A stretch of DNA of 64,000 nucleotides from Cupriavidus basilensis OR16 (GCF_000243095.1 NZ_AHJE01000065.1:1-64000), one strand, 5' to 3'; shown: positions 8,535 to 17,402, counted from the first letter of the stretch. Notes: generated by a model not told the origin, from the sequence alone. Program-made: numbers and translations.

Positions 8535-8694
8535 CTAGCAGGCTGCTGAAATACCATTTCGCCCCCCCCGATTGAAGCCTGCCAAGGGAGTGCCCTACCC
8601 CTCGACCGGGCAGAGAAAATCGACCGCGCAGCTTTCTACAAGGTTGTCAACTCTACGCCGAGGTTCGAAAAGCAGTATTTCAGCAGCCTGCTAG
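8535..8694. mobile_element. 160-bp element with perfect 20-bp terminal inverted repeats (MITE-like or IS remnant)
   Basis: Positions 8535-8554 (CTAGCAGGCTGCTGAAATAC) are the exact reverse complement of 8675-8694. The outermost four bases on both sides are CTAG, a palindrome, so they may be a target-site duplication and the true inverted repeat may be 16 bp. Nothing in the 120-base interior looks like an intact gene. The CAGGCTGCTGAAA end resembles termini of several transposons, which is recollection and would need a search. It lies in a gene-free stretch that also holds the eroded WbqC gene. Confidence 0.6.
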
Positions 8695-8988
8695 AGCATA
8701 GACCAGCCGTCGGGAATGCCCGCTGCACCCCCTGAGCCAGCCCGTCAAGCGATTCTATCGGGAAGCGCGAGGCATCGGAGAAGAGCCAAGCCCCGCTTCC
8801 TCAACGTGTTCAAATAGATGTTCTCGTCGTACGGTGTTCCTTTCGGCCAGCAGCGGTACAGGATCCGTGTCTACTTGAATACCAATGCGCTGACGGCAGC
8901 TTGAAATGAGCTGCCTTTGGCTCACAGCCGCGATAACGCCATCTGCTCGAGCGTCACCGGCTATTTTAGGAAGAAGCTCATTCGACGA
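8695..8988. other. Gene-free stretch, no recognisable content
   Basis: Between the inverted-repeat element and the stop of the aminotransferase gene there are about 290 bases with short open frames only. A short plus-strand frame around 8820-8905 (with QRYRIRVYLNTNALTAA) looks coding-like but has no start or partner and matches nothing I recognise. It may be debris of a transposase or of another polysaccharide gene. Confidence 0.4.
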
Positions 8989-10143
8989 TCACTCCCCTTT
9001 TGTTGCTCGCGTTGCGTTGGCTAGTACGTCCACGACCCGATCCTGCTGCGCCCTCGTCAACCCGACCCAGAGCGGTAGACGAATCAGGCGCTCGGATTGC
9101 CGGTCAGTTATATCAAGCGACCCACATGTACGGCCGTAGCGTTGCCCCGCTGGCGAAGAGTGCAGCGGAACGTAGTGAAAAACTGAGGAAATTTGATTGC
9201 GCTTTAACTCGCTTAACACTGCCTGTCGATCGATCTCGGGGGATAGCAGCACGTAATACATATGCGCGTTGTGCTGGCAGTCCTCGGGTATGATCGGACG
9301 ACGTAGCGCACCCTTCGATTCAAGTTCAGCAAGTGCCGCGTGGTAGTACTCCCAACTGGACATGCGTTGATCCGTGATTGCCTGCGCATCCTCGAGCTGA
9401 GCCCAAAGGAACGCTGCAATGAGTTCGCCGGGCAGGAAGGACGAACCCACTTCCTGCCATGTATATTTGTCGACTTCGCCGCGAAAGAAGCGGCTCCGGT
9501 CAGTGCCTTTTTCTCGAACGATCTCAGCACGTCGAGCGAGTTCCGGGTCGTTGACAAGCAACGCGCCGCCTTCACCAGAAATTACATTCTTGGTCTCGTG
9601 AAAGCTAAACGCCCCTAGGTCCCCAATACTCCCTAGCGCTCGCCCTTTGTATCCAGCCATGACGCCTTGTGCGGCATCTTCGACCACCTTCAGCCCATGA
9701 AGCCCGGCGATATCCATTATGTCGTCCATTGCGCAGGCCACGCCCGCGTAGTGCACCGGCACAATCGCTTTGGTGCGGGGCGTAATCGCCGCTTCGATTA
9801 GCCGCTCGTCCAAATTCAACGTATCTTTTCGAATATCTACAAACACCGGCACACCGCCGCGCAACACGAACGCGTTAGCCGTGGAAACGAAGGTGTAGGA
9901 GGGCATGATCACTTCATCTCCCGGCTGGATGTCCAGCAACAACGCAGTCATTTCCAACGCCGCTGTGCAGGAATGAGTAAGCAGAGCTTTTGAGCAGCCG
10001 ACATTCTCTTCGAGCCAAGTATGGCAAAGTTTCGTGAACGGGCCATCGCCAGCTAACATGTTGCCGAACTTAGCCTCGGCGATGTAATAAAGCTCCTTAC
10101 CAGTCATGTAAGGCCGATTGAACTGGATTTTCTCATTGCTCAC
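8989..10143 (-). CDS. DegT/DnrJ/EryC1-family sugar aminotransferase, dTDP-4-amino-4,6-dideoxyhexose type
   Basis: A 384-residue PLP-dependent aminotransferase. The N-terminus (IQFNRPYMTGKELYYIAEA) and GDGPFT motif are typical of WecE/FdtB-like enzymes that aminate dTDP-4-keto-6-deoxyglucose. The PLP lysine is in SFHETKNVISGEGGAL at about residue 185, and the PLP phosphate-binding THSCTAALEM is at about residue 55. The start is the GTG at 10143, seven bases after GGTGGAG. The neighbouring rfbB would supply its substrate. Which of Qui4N or Fuc4N is made cannot be told from the sequence alone. Confidence 0.85.
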   Translation of the reverse strand: MSNEKIQFNRPYMTGKELYYIAEAKFGNMLAGDGPFTKLCHTWLEENVGCSKALLTHSCTAALEMTALLLDIQPGDEVIMPSYTFVSTANAFVLRGGVPVFVDIRKDTLNLDERLIEAAITPRTKAIVPVHYAGVACAMDDIMDIAGLHGLKVVEDAAQGVMAGYKGRALGSIGDLGAFSFHETKNVISGEGGALLVNDPELARRAEIVREKGTDRSRFFRGEVDKYTWQEVGSSFLPGELIAAFLWAQLEDAQAITDQRMSSWEYYHAALAELESKGALRRPIIPEDCQHNAHMYYVLLSPEIDRQAVLSELKRNQISSVFHYVPLHSSPAGQRYGRTCGSLDITDRQSERLIRLPLWVGLTRAQQDRVVDVLANATRATKGE

Positions 10144-10172
10144 TTCAAATCTCCACCGCAGACGCGAATACA

Positions 10173-10295
10173 TTACAAGGATTGGAAAGAATGGCTCTCA
10201 CCCGCTACCTGCTGGGCGAACGTACTCGTGCGCCGACGAAATTCTGATATATAGGCCGCCGACTGACAGGGCATCGCAACGATAGAAAGCCTCAT
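10173..10295 (-). pseudogene. 40-codon remnant of a second GT2 gene (copy B)
   Basis: An ATG at 10295, overlapping the WbqC stop by ATGA exactly as in copy A, opens a 40-codon frame beginning [20 protein letters not shown]. It is clearly homologous to the first 35 codons of the glycosyltransferase at 6891-7826 (MKLSIVATLYQSTPHIPEFH) and then ends in unrelated sequence and a TAA at 10173-10175. Downstream comes directly the aminotransferase start. It is the left-over 5' end of a duplicated module. Confidence 0.8.
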
Positions 10296-10885
10296 GTGCG
10301 AACATGCCTATAATCAAACCAGGTGAGTTTTATGTCCCGCTGGGCGAACACACTTTCTTCAATGTAGTCCTTGGCAGACGGCCCGGAGATGTACTCGCTG
10401 CCGCCGGCCTCAGCACAGAGATTCGCGAGACGTTCAGTTTTTCCCTCTTCTAGCGTGTAGTCCCAAGAATTCGAGATGACGGTTTCGATGTTCAGGTACC
10501 GGCAGATGGCCTCGATAAACCGGCGATTCAACTGGGAGAGCTGCGCATAGGATTCCCCGATATATAGAGGTTCGAGCCACGTTGCAATTTCGTGGAAATA
10601 GGGGGCGCGGCGATAATTCTGAGTGAATGCTCTCCAGTGATCCGAGGCCCATTGGGAACCGTCAATCTCCGTTTCCCTGATCTTCTGATGATATTTTCCC
10701 TTTACGTGCACTGGGACCGTGAGCCACTGCACCCCCTGTGCTGTCTTAATCTGGTTGCGATTGCGCCAATCTCGCCGCGTGTATTGCATGTCATCGTAGA
10801 GTATGAATTCGTCCACGGCGGAGATCATGTCGAAGTACCCTTTCCACGGGATGTAGTTAGACTGAACGATGGCGACTTTTTTCAT
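10292..10885 (-). CDS. WbqC-family protein, copy B, C-terminally shortened
   Basis: A 197-residue WbqC-like protein starting [19 protein letters not shown], with the family stretch [15 protein letters not shown] and [16 protein letters not shown]. WbqC-like proteins occur in O-antigen loci; their biochemical role is not established to my knowledge. The end is abnormal: after TWFDY the sequence jumps to RHVRT and stops, while copy A and relatives continue with a Pro-Glu-x-Pro segment and LDLLFN before a similar end. About 35 codons are therefore deleted. The ATG at 10885 overlaps the stop of the truncated rfbB (TAATG). Activity of the shortened protein is doubtful. Confidence 0.75.
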   Translation of the reverse strand: MKKVAIVQSNYIPWKGYFDMISAVDEFILYDDMQYTRRDWRNRNQIKTAQGVQWLTVPVHVKGKYHQKIRETEIDGSQWASDHWRAFTQNYRRAPYFHEIATWLEPLYIGESYAQLSQLNRRFIEAICRYLNIETVISNSWDYTLEEGKTERLANLCAEAGGSEYISGPSAKDYIEESVFAQRDIKLTWFDYRHVRT

Positions 10886-11562
10886 TATTTCGGCGTCCCT
10901 CGGACTGTGCACGCAGCGGTGGCTACGTTGGTTAGCGCGTTGGCAATCAATAGCGAAATCAATTTTTCCGGAAACTGATAGGGTTCGTAATTATCGGAAC
11001 AATGGGTAGTCAAGACCGGCAGGCTGTGTGCGTGATGGTAAGCGCGCACCAGATGGTCCGATGCAGCCTTCGATGCGGAATACGGGCTGTTCGGGGCATA
11101 TGGCGTGTTTTCCGAGAACGGCGTACCTATCGGCTCAAGTGACCCGAATACCTCATCGGTTGAAATATGGAGAAAGCGGAATCGATCGCGCTCTGCGACC
11201 GGCATTGTGGTCCAATAGGTACGCGTTGCTTCCAGCAGGCTGAACGCCCCCCCGATATTGGTCTGGATGAAATCATCCGGCGCGTGTATGGAGCGGTCAA
11301 CATGCCTTTCGGCAGCAAAGTGAACCACTGCGTGAGGGCGGAACTCCGCAAACAACTGATCCAGCCGTGCCTGATCACATATGTCCGAGCGCGAGAAGAT
11401 GTGGCGCGCGTCATCGTAAAGTGACGCCAAGCTCATCAGATTGCCTGCGTAGGTCAACTTATCCAAGTTAGCGATGGCATCAGCCTTGTCGGCGTGCAGC
11501 CAATCCAGGACAAAGTTAGCACCAATAAAGCCAGCCCCACCCGTAACAAAAATATGCGACAA
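10885..11562 (-). pseudogene. rfbB: dTDP-glucose 4,6-dehydratase, 3'-truncated
   Basis: The first 210 residues are a normal RfbB: TGGAGFIGANFV nucleotide-binding motif, HFAAERHVDRSI, the HISTDEVFG catalytic region and YSASKAASD with the Tyr-x-x-x-Lys pair. After [20 protein letters not shown] the frame continues with 15 unrelated residues to a TAA, so about 130-140 residues of the substrate-binding domain are missing compared with the usual 350. The start is a TTG at 11562; a TAA lies in frame five codons upstream. The enzyme would convert dTDP-glucose to dTDP-4-keto-6-deoxyglucose for the aminotransferase at 8989-10143, but this copy is probably inactive. Confidence 0.8.
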
Positions 11563-11802
11563 CCCGTGCCCCGCTTAAGATCTGATCCGTATTTCGACGG
11601 CATATGCCTTGAACCGTCGAGAGAATGGCAGAGTCTAGAGTCTGCCCCGAGTGGCCGTATTCTATCCGAAGCGATTCGCGGTCCGAACCGATACCGCCGT
11701 TCGCCAGCAACAGGACAGCTGGCCGCGCTCGTCGCGGGATCGCATGAACACGAAATCACCAACACTGTATTTGCCCGCCCTCGATAGCCGATAGGATCCG
11801 AA

Positions 11803-12633
11803 ATGACCAGACAGAAATTCGCCATTGGGGACCTGCAAGGCTGCTCAGCATCGTTCCTCGAGTTGCTCGAGCGACTTCCCCCGGCAGCGGAACTGCGCTT
11901 TGTTGGAGACCTCGTCAACCGCGGACCAGCTTCTGCAGAGACCCTTCGGCGCGTCCGCCAGCTCGGCAAGTGCGCCGAGTCCGTGCTCGGCAACCACGAC
12001 ATCCACCTGCTGGCCGTGGCCGCCGGCGTGCGTAAAAGCGGCCGCAGCGACACTTTGGCCGATATCCTCGAAGCGCCGGATTGCGATGAATTGCTCACTT
12101 GGCTAAGGCATCGCCCCCTGGCCATCCACGAAGACGGCTTCCTGCTCGTGCACGCGGGCGTGCTTCCGAAGTGGACCGCAGAGCAGACCATGGCCCTGGC
12201 AGCAGAAGTGGAGCGTGAACTGCGTGGCCCGGGCTGGAAGGCGTTCCTGGCCGACATCTTCGGCAATGCGGCGGACCGGTGGGACCCGGCCTTGCGGGGC
12301 ATCGAGCGTCACCGTGTCGTGATCAACGCCCTGACCCGCCTGCGCTTTTGCAATGCCGACGGCGTGATGGACCTCAAGGCCAAGGAAGGTCCCGGCAGCA
12401 CGCCGGCTGGCTTCATGCCCTGGTTCGATGTGCCTGGACGGCGCACCGAAGACACCACGGTGGTGTGCGGGCATTGGTCCACGCTCGGACTGGTGATGCG
12501 CCCCAACCTGATGGCGCTGGATACTGGATGTGTCTGGGGTGGCAAGCTCACCGCCGCGCGCCTGGCGGCGGATCCGGCTGAACGCACGCTGATCCAGGTG
12601 GAGTGCCCGCAGTATTGCGATCCGCTGGCTTGA
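11803..12633 (+). CDS. apaH: Symmetrical bis(5'-nucleosyl)-tetraphosphatase
   Basis: A 276-residue metallophosphoesterase with the ApaH signature blocks GDLQGC, GDLVNRGP and LGNHD within the first 75 residues and a later CGHWSTLG and ALDTGCVWGG. The enzyme hydrolyses Ap4A to two ADP. It begins 240 bases from the divergent polysaccharide operon, after a GGATCC-containing leader, and it is the first gene with the core chromosome's high GC. It ends five bases before the convergent plsC stop. Confidence 0.92.
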   Translation: MTRQKFAIGDLQGCSASFLELLERLPPAAELRFVGDLVNRGPASAETLRRVRQLGKCAESVLGNHDIHLLAVAAGVRKSGRSDTLADILEAPDCDELLTWLRHRPLAIHEDGFLLVHAGVLPKWTAEQTMALAAEVERELRGPGWKAFLADIFGNAADRWDPALRGIERHRVVINALTRLRFCNADGVMDLKAKEGPGSTPAGFMPWFDVPGRRTEDTTVVCGHWSTLGLVMRPNLMALDTGCVWGGKLTAARLAADPAERTLIQVECPQYCDPLA

Positions 12634-12638
12634 GCCGA

Positions 12639-13481
12639 TCAGGCAGCCGGCGCGGGAGAATCCGCGCTCACATCGCCTTCGCTGAAGGATCGCTCGCTCT
12701 CGCGCCCGTCGTTCACCCGCACCGCGAGTTCCACTGCGTGCTGTTGCGCGCCCTGGCTCAGATAGCTCACTACCGCGCGAGCCGCCTCGGCCAGGTCGCG
12801 CCGGCTGGCGCTGGTGGCGGTGAGGGCTGGCGCAAAGCATAGCCTGGCGGTGATCGGCGGCGCCCGCAGGATCGCATCGAGCGTTTCCAGCAGGCTCAGG
12901 TCGCCGATATAGGCTGGCGCCAGCGTCGGCTGACCCGTCGCGGCATCCAGGTAAGCCAGCCCGACCGGCTGCACCGGCAGCCCGCCCGATATCGGCGCTT
13001 GCATCAGGTTGGCATGGAACGGCAGCACGCTGCTGCCATCCGTGGTTGTGCCTTCCGGGAACACGCAGACCAGATCGCCCTGCAGCATCACATCGGTAAT
13101 GGCATGCAGCACGCGATGCGCGTCGCGCTTGCGCGCGCGTTCGATGAAGATGGTGCCCGTCTGCCCGCACAGCCAGCCGATTACCGGCCAGTCGCGGATC
13201 TCTGATTTGGCGACGAAGCGCACGGGCTGCCAGCTATTGATGACGTAGATATCCAGCCATGAAATATGGTTTGATACCACCATCGCGCCATGCGGCATGG
13301 CCTGCCCCGGCTGCAGTCCCTGCACCTCGAGCGTCACCCCGCAGATCCGCAGCAGCCGACGCGACCAACGCCGGATATGCCATTGCCGTGACTCGACGCC
13401 GAGCCAGGGGAACAGCACCGCGCAGGTCACGAGGCCGCGCAGCAGATGGAGGATCAGGGCGGATTTGCGCAGCCAGATCAT
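12639..13481 (-). CDS. plsC: 1-acyl-sn-glycerol-3-phosphate acyltransferase
   Basis: A 280-residue lysophosphatidic acid acyltransferase. A hydrophobic N-terminal segment (about residues 8-27) anchors it to the membrane. It carries the NHISWLD block (H-x4-D catalytic motif) at about residue 71 and FPEGTTTDGS at about residue 144. The last 45 residues are a low-complexity, charged tail. It is transcribed after pyrC' with a 64-base gap, an arrangement that suggests co-transcription with the pyr operon. A related acyltransferase role in ornithine lipid synthesis cannot be excluded. Confidence 0.85.
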   Translation of the reverse strand: MIWLRKSALILHLLRGLVTCAVLFPWLGVESRQWHIRRWSRRLLRICGVTLEVQGLQPGQAMPHGAMVVSNHISWLDIYVINSWQPVRFVAKSEIRDWPVIGWLCGQTGTIFIERARKRDAHRVLHAITDVMLQGDLVCVFPEGTTTDGSSVLPFHANLMQAPISGGLPVQPVGLAYLDAATGQPTLAPAYIGDLSLLETLDAILRAPPITARLCFAPALTATSASRRDLAEAARAVVSYLSQGAQQHAVELAVRVNDGRESERSFSEGDVSADSPAPAA

Positions 13482-13545
13482 GCCTGCCTCGCTGGCGAAC
13501 GCACCTGGACCATCTTGTCCGACTTCCCTCGGCCCGACATGGCGC

Positions 13546-14820
13546 TCAGTGCAGTTCGTAGACGACGTGGCCGCCGACCAGCGTGGTGCGCACGCGGCCG
13601 CGCATGTCGTAGCCGAGCCATGGCGAGTTCTTGCCCTGGCTCTTGAGCGCGCGCCGCTCCACCTTCCACTCCTGGTCGGGATGGAAGATGCAGATATCGG
13701 CCGCGCTGCCTGTCACCAGCGTGCCGGCAGCCAGGCCGAGCACGCGGGCCGGCTCGGCGGTGATGCGGGCGAGCGCCTTGCCCAGCGGCACCTTGTGCTC
13801 CTCGGCCCAGCGCAGCGTCAGCGGCAGCAGCAGTTCCAGCCCGGTGGCACCAGGCGAGGCCTCGGCGAAAGGCAGCAGTTTTTCGTCATCGTCCACGGGT
13901 GTGTGGTCCGAGCACAGTGCGTCGATGGTGCCGTCGGCCAGGCCGGCCACGATGGCGTCGCGATCGCGCGCGCTGCGTAGCGGCGGCGAGAAGCGCATCT
14001 GCGAGTTGAAGTAGCCGATGTCCATGTCGGTCAGCGACACGTGGTGGATGTTGACATCGCAGCTCACCTTGAGGCCTTCGCGCTTGGCCTGGCGCACCAG
14101 CTCGATGCCGGCGGCCGACGACAGGCGGCACAGGTGCACGCGCGCGCCGGAGGCGCGCATCAGCTCGAAGATGGTGTGCAGGCGCACGGTTTCGGCGATG
14201 ACGGACATCCCGGACAGGCCCAGGCGCGAAGCCACGGCGCCGCTGGCGGCCACGCCGCCGCCGAGGTAAGGGTCTTCCGGTCGCAGCCAGACCGTGAAGC
14301 CGAAGGTCTGCGCGTACTGCAGGGCGCGCAGCAGCACCTGGGTGTTGCGGATCGGCGCTTCGGCCTGCGAGAAGCCGATGCACCCTGCCTCGGTCAACTG
14401 CGACATCTCGGTCAGCGTCTCGCCCTTCAGGCCCAGCGTCAGCGCGCCCAGCGGATACACGTGGGTCTGGTTGAGCGTACGGGCGCGGTACTTGAGCATC
14501 TCGACCAGGCCGGGCTCGTCGAGCACGGGGTCGGTATCGGGCGGGCAGACCAGGCTGGTCACGCCGCCGGCGGTGGCTGCCGCCACTTCGGATTCGAGCG
14601 TAGCCTTGTATTCATAGCCTGGCTCGCGCAGCCGCGCGGAAAGGTCGACCAGGCCTGGGCAAACGATCAGTCCGCTGGCGTCGATGGTCTTGTTGGCGTG
14701 GAAGTCGGCCGGCGCGCTGCCCACGCCGACGATCTTGCCGGCGGCAATGTAGAGGTCTTGCTGCGCATCGACGTTCGCGGCCGGGTCGATCAGGCGGCCG
14801 CCCTTGATGTGGATCTTCAT
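13546..14820 (-). CDS. pyrC': Dihydroorotase-like protein without the metal-binding HxH (PyrC')
   Basis: The 424-residue protein has the overall dihydroorotase fold sequence, but the first metal-binding motif, normally D-x-H-x-H-L-R-E-P-G, reads DLSARLREPG: both histidines (positions 61 and 63) are Ser and Arg. The later Asp region is CSDHTPVD rather than the usual D-H-A-P-H. In Pseudomonas such a PyrC' is known to be catalytically dead and to act as a structural partner of PyrB in the dodecameric aspartate transcarbamoylase. The gene follows pyrB by 63 bases in the same order as there. An active PyrC must be encoded elsewhere. Confidence 0.88.
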   Translation of the reverse strand: MKIHIKGGRLIDPAANVDAQQDLYIAAGKIVGVGSAPADFHANKTIDASGLIVCPGLVDLSARLREPGYEYKATLESEVAAATAGGVTSLVCPPDTDPVLDEPGLVEMLKYRARTLNQTHVYPLGALTLGLKGETLTEMSQLTEAGCIGFSQAEAPIRNTQVLLRALQYAQTFGFTVWLRPEDPYLGGGVAASGAVASRLGLSGMSVIAETVRLHTIFELMRASGARVHLCRLSSAAGIELVRQAKREGLKVSCDVNIHHVSLTDMDIGYFNSQMRFSPPLRSARDRDAIVAGLADGTIDALCSDHTPVDDDEKLLPFAEASPGATGLELLLPLTLRWAEEHKVPLGKALARITAEPARVLGLAAGTLVTGSAADICIFHPDQEWKVERRALKSQGKNSPWLGYDMRGRVRTTLVGGHVVYELH

Positions 14821-14883
14821 ATCGTGTCGCTTGGCTTGTATTCGGTTGTTCTGGCTTTGACGCGGTCGTCCGCTGTCACGCTA

Positions 14884-15855
14884 TCAGTCGTGGTTTCCGG
14901 CCACGATGCCCATCACGGCCATGCGTACCGCAATGCCGAAGGTCACCTGGTTGAGGATCACGGACTGCGGGCCGTCGGCCACGGCGGAGTCGATCTCCAC
15001 GCCGCGGTTCATCGGGCCCGGGTGCATCACGATGGCATCGGGCTTGGCCAGCGCCAGGCGGTCGGGCGTGAGGCCATAGGCCTTGAAGTATTCCTGCGCC
15101 GAGGGCAGCAGCGCACCGCTCATGCGCTCGTTCTGCAGGCGCAGCATGATCACCACGTCCACGCCCTTCATCCCCTCCTCCATATTGTGGAAGACGCGCA
15201 CGCCCATCTGCTCCAGCCCCGACGGCAGCAGCGTGCGCGGGCCGATGGCGCGCACTTCGGGCACGCCCAGCGTGGTCAGCGCGTGGATGTCGGAGCGCGC
15301 CACGCGGGAGTGCAGGATGTCACCCACGATGGCGACCGTGAGGTTGGTGAAATCCTTCTTGTAATGGCGGATCGTGTACATGTCGAGCAGCCCCTGCGTG
15401 GGGTGCGCATGGCGGCCGTCGCCGGCGTTGATGACATGGACATGGGGCGCGACATGCTCGGCGATCAGGTACGGCGCGCCGGAACTGGCGTGGCGCACCA
15501 CGAACATGTCGGCCGACATCGCCGACAAGTTGTTGATGGTGTCGAGCAGCGACTCGCCCTTGCTGGTGGACGAGGCGTTGATGTTCAGGTTGAGCACGTC
15601 CGCGGAGAGCCGCTTGGCGGCGATCTCGAAGGTGGTGCGGGTGCGCGTGGAGTTCTCGAAGAACAGGTTGAACACGCTTTTGCCGCGCAACAGCGGCACC
15701 TTCTTCACTTCGCGGTCCGAGTCGGACAGCGAGACGAACTGGCTGGCAGTGTCGAGGATGTGCGCGACCATCTCGCGCGACAAGCCCTCGATCGAAAGCA
15801 GATGCTTGAGCTCGCCGTTCTTGGTCAGTTGCGGGTTGCGGAACGTCTTGATCAT
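14884..15855 (-). CDS. pyrB: Aspartate carbamoyltransferase catalytic subunit
   Basis: A 323-residue transcarbamoylase with the carbamoyl-phosphate motif [13 protein letters not shown] at about residue 62, the [11 protein letters not shown] motif at about residue 150 and the C-terminal [11 protein letters not shown]. It makes carbamoyl-aspartate, the first committed step of pyrimidine synthesis. The length and the downstream pyrC' fit a class A transcarbamoylase that needs the inactive dihydroorotase for assembly. It lies 105 bases after pyrR. Confidence 0.95.
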   Translation of the reverse strand: MIKTFRNPQLTKNGELKHLLSIEGLSREMVAHILDTASQFVSLSDSDREVKKVPLLRGKSVFNLFFENSTRTRTTFEIAAKRLSADVLNLNINASSTSKGESLLDTINNLSAMSADMFVVRHASSGAPYLIAEHVAPHVHVINAGDGRHAHPTQGLLDMYTIRHYKKDFTNLTVAIVGDILHSRVARSDIHALTTLGVPEVRAIGPRTLLPSGLEQMGVRVFHNMEEGMKGVDVVIMLRLQNERMSGALLPSAQEYFKAYGLTPDRLALAKPDAIVMHPGPMNRGVEIDSAVADGPQSVILNQVTFGIAVRMAVMGIVAGNHD

Positions 15856-15960
15856 GGCAGGTAGAAAGGGCCGGGCGGTGGCGTTGACTGGTCTGGGCAG
15901 GTCTGGGTCTGGCTTGCCGGCGCGCCGTTGCGGGCGCGCCGGCCGGTGGGCTGGGCAGGC

Positions 15961-16488
15961 TTAGTTGCCGGTGGCCTCGTCGGCAAAGGCGAAGCGCATG
16001 TCGGAGCCGGTGCCCTCGAACGACAGCACCAGCGTGGTCCCGGGCGGCAACGCGACGTGCGCGGCGGCAAAATCCGCGGCCGCCGGCAGTTCGCGGCCGC
16101 CGCGGTCGACCAGCACGGCCAGCGCCACGCGGGCCGGGCGCCCATAGTCGAACAGTTCGTTGACGGCGGCGCGGATGGTGCGCCCGGTGGCGAGCACGTC
16201 GTCGATCAGCAGGATCTTGCCGTCTTGCACGTCAAAGGGCAGCGTGGTCGGCTGGGCCTGGCTGTGCAGGCCCTTCTTGGCATAGTCGTCGCGGTGGAAG
16301 GCGACGTTGATGACCCCGTGGGCCGCCAGTTGCAGGTCGGCGGCCAGCCGTTCAGCAATCCAGGCACCGCCTGAATAGATGCCGGCGACCGACCATTGCG
16401 CGCGCTCGGCTTCGGGCAGCGCGGCCTGCACCTGGTCACGCAGCGTACGGTAGAGCGCCTCGGCGTCGAGAGAGGAAGTCAGGGTCAT
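15961..16488 (-). CDS. pyrR: Bifunctional pyr operon regulator / uracil phosphoribosyltransferase
   Basis: A 175-residue type I phosphoribosyltransferase with the PRPP-binding signature [17 protein letters not shown] at about residue 92 and the flexible-loop region. PyrR in beta- and gamma-proteobacteria of this operon type accompanies pyrB. The ATG at 16488 overlaps the ruvX stop by four bases (ATGA), so it is translationally coupled with ruvX. I see no attenuator-like RNA structure that would show how it regulates here. Confidence 0.9.
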   Translation of the reverse strand: MTLTSSLDAEALYRTLRDQVQAALPEAERAQWSVAGIYSGGAWIAERLAADLQLAAHGVINVAFHRDDYAKKGLHSQAQPTTLPFDVQDGKILLIDDVLATGRTIRAAVNELFDYGRPARVALAVLVDRGGRELPAAADFAAAHVALPPGTTLVLSFEGTGSDMRFAFADEATGN

Positions 16489-16922
16489 AGCGGATGCTGG
16501 TCGAAATACTGTTGCAGGATGATGCTGGCGGCCTCGGCATCGAGCGCGCCCTTGCGGGCACCGGCCATCTCGGCGGCGATCGACGTGTAGCTTTCGTCCA
16601 CCCACGCCACCGGCAGGCCGAAGCGGCCGTTCAACTGGTTGCCAAAGCGGCGTGCGAGCCGCATCGAAGGCTGCTGCGTGCCGTCCGGGTTGGTGGGCAT
16701 GCCCACTACCAGTTGCACCGGCGCCCATTCTTCGATGAGCGCAGTCACCGCCTCGAAGCGGCCTTCCACGGTGATATTGGGGATGATGACAAGCGCACGG
16801 GCATCGCGCGTGACGAAGTTGCCGAGAGCGACGCCGATCTTCTTTTCGCCGTAATCGAAGGCCAGGACGGTGCCGTCGGCGGGCAACTGGCGCGGCGCTG
16901 GCGTCGCGCCGTCCTCAGGCAT
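16485..16922 (-). CDS. ruvX: Putative pre-16S rRNA nuclease / Holliday junction resolvase-like
   Basis: A 145-residue YqgF/RuvX protein with the RNase H-like motif [17 protein letters not shown] near the N-terminus, the [12 protein letters not shown] strand and the final Asp region [15 protein letters not shown]. The start ATG at 16922 overlaps the yqgE stop codon. Its frame is open upstream through the damaged yqgE, giving an apparent yqgE-ruvX fusion which is an artefact of the lesion in yqgE. Confidence 0.92.
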   Translation of the reverse strand: MPEDGATPAPRQLPADGTVLAFDYGEKKIGVALGNFVTRDARALVIIPNITVEGRFEAVTALIEEWAPVQLVVGMPTNPDGTQQPSMRLARRFGNQLNGRFGLPVAWVDESYTSIAAEMAGARKGALDAEAASIILQQYFDQHPL

Positions 16923-17402
16923 GCCCAGCCTCGCCCGAGAGCATGGTGAAGTCGATGCCCAACAGGCGTATGGCGGCGGCGAAACGTTCCCACCCCAGCC
17001 GGCATAGCCGAGCGTGAGCAGGAAGCGTTGCGGGCCGCTGCCGTTGGCCACGGCCTCCAGCACGTCCTTGGAGGTGGTCATCTCGAGTCCGCCGGGCACG
17101 GCCAGCGACGAGACATAGATGCCAACCGGATCATGCAGCACGAAACCGCGCTCGGTCTGCACCGGCCCGCCAAAATAGACAGGCTGCTGCGCCACCGGCT
17201 GGATCTCCAGCTTGAGGTCGATCTTGTCGAACAAGGTGGCCATATCGATGTCGATAGGCCGATTGATCACCAGGCCCAGCGCGCCGCGGTCATTGTGCTC
17301 GCACAAGTAGACAACGGAACCCGAAAAAGTCGGGTCTGCCATGCCGGGCATGGCAATCAGGAACTGATTGGTGAGATTGATTGGGGCTTCCAGCGTCGCC
17401 AT
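16915..17402 (-). pseudogene. yqgE: UPF0301 (AlgH/YqgE) protein with internal deletion
   Basis: The first 136 residues are a normal Yqg[21 protein letters not shown], the [10 protein letters not shown] block and [16 protein letters not shown]. After the LGYAGWG motif the sequence jumps, in another frame, to the family's C-terminal [18 protein letters not shown] and GEAGHA, ending at TGA 16915-16917. The approximately 28-30 residues that normally lie between (a Gln-Leu-Glu-rich helix) are missing, with the join near 16990. The start has AGGA just upstream. The usual downstream partner ruvX is intact. Confidence 0.8.

Noticed and set aside
12303-13170. Possible extra genes antisense to apaH and plsC
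   Set aside because: The frames have no plausible starts or family motifs and overlap well-identified genes.
16485-17402. A natural YqgE-RuvX fusion protein
   Set aside because: The C-terminal YqgE motifs are present in another frame and ruvX has its own overlapping start, so the fusion frame arises from a deletion.
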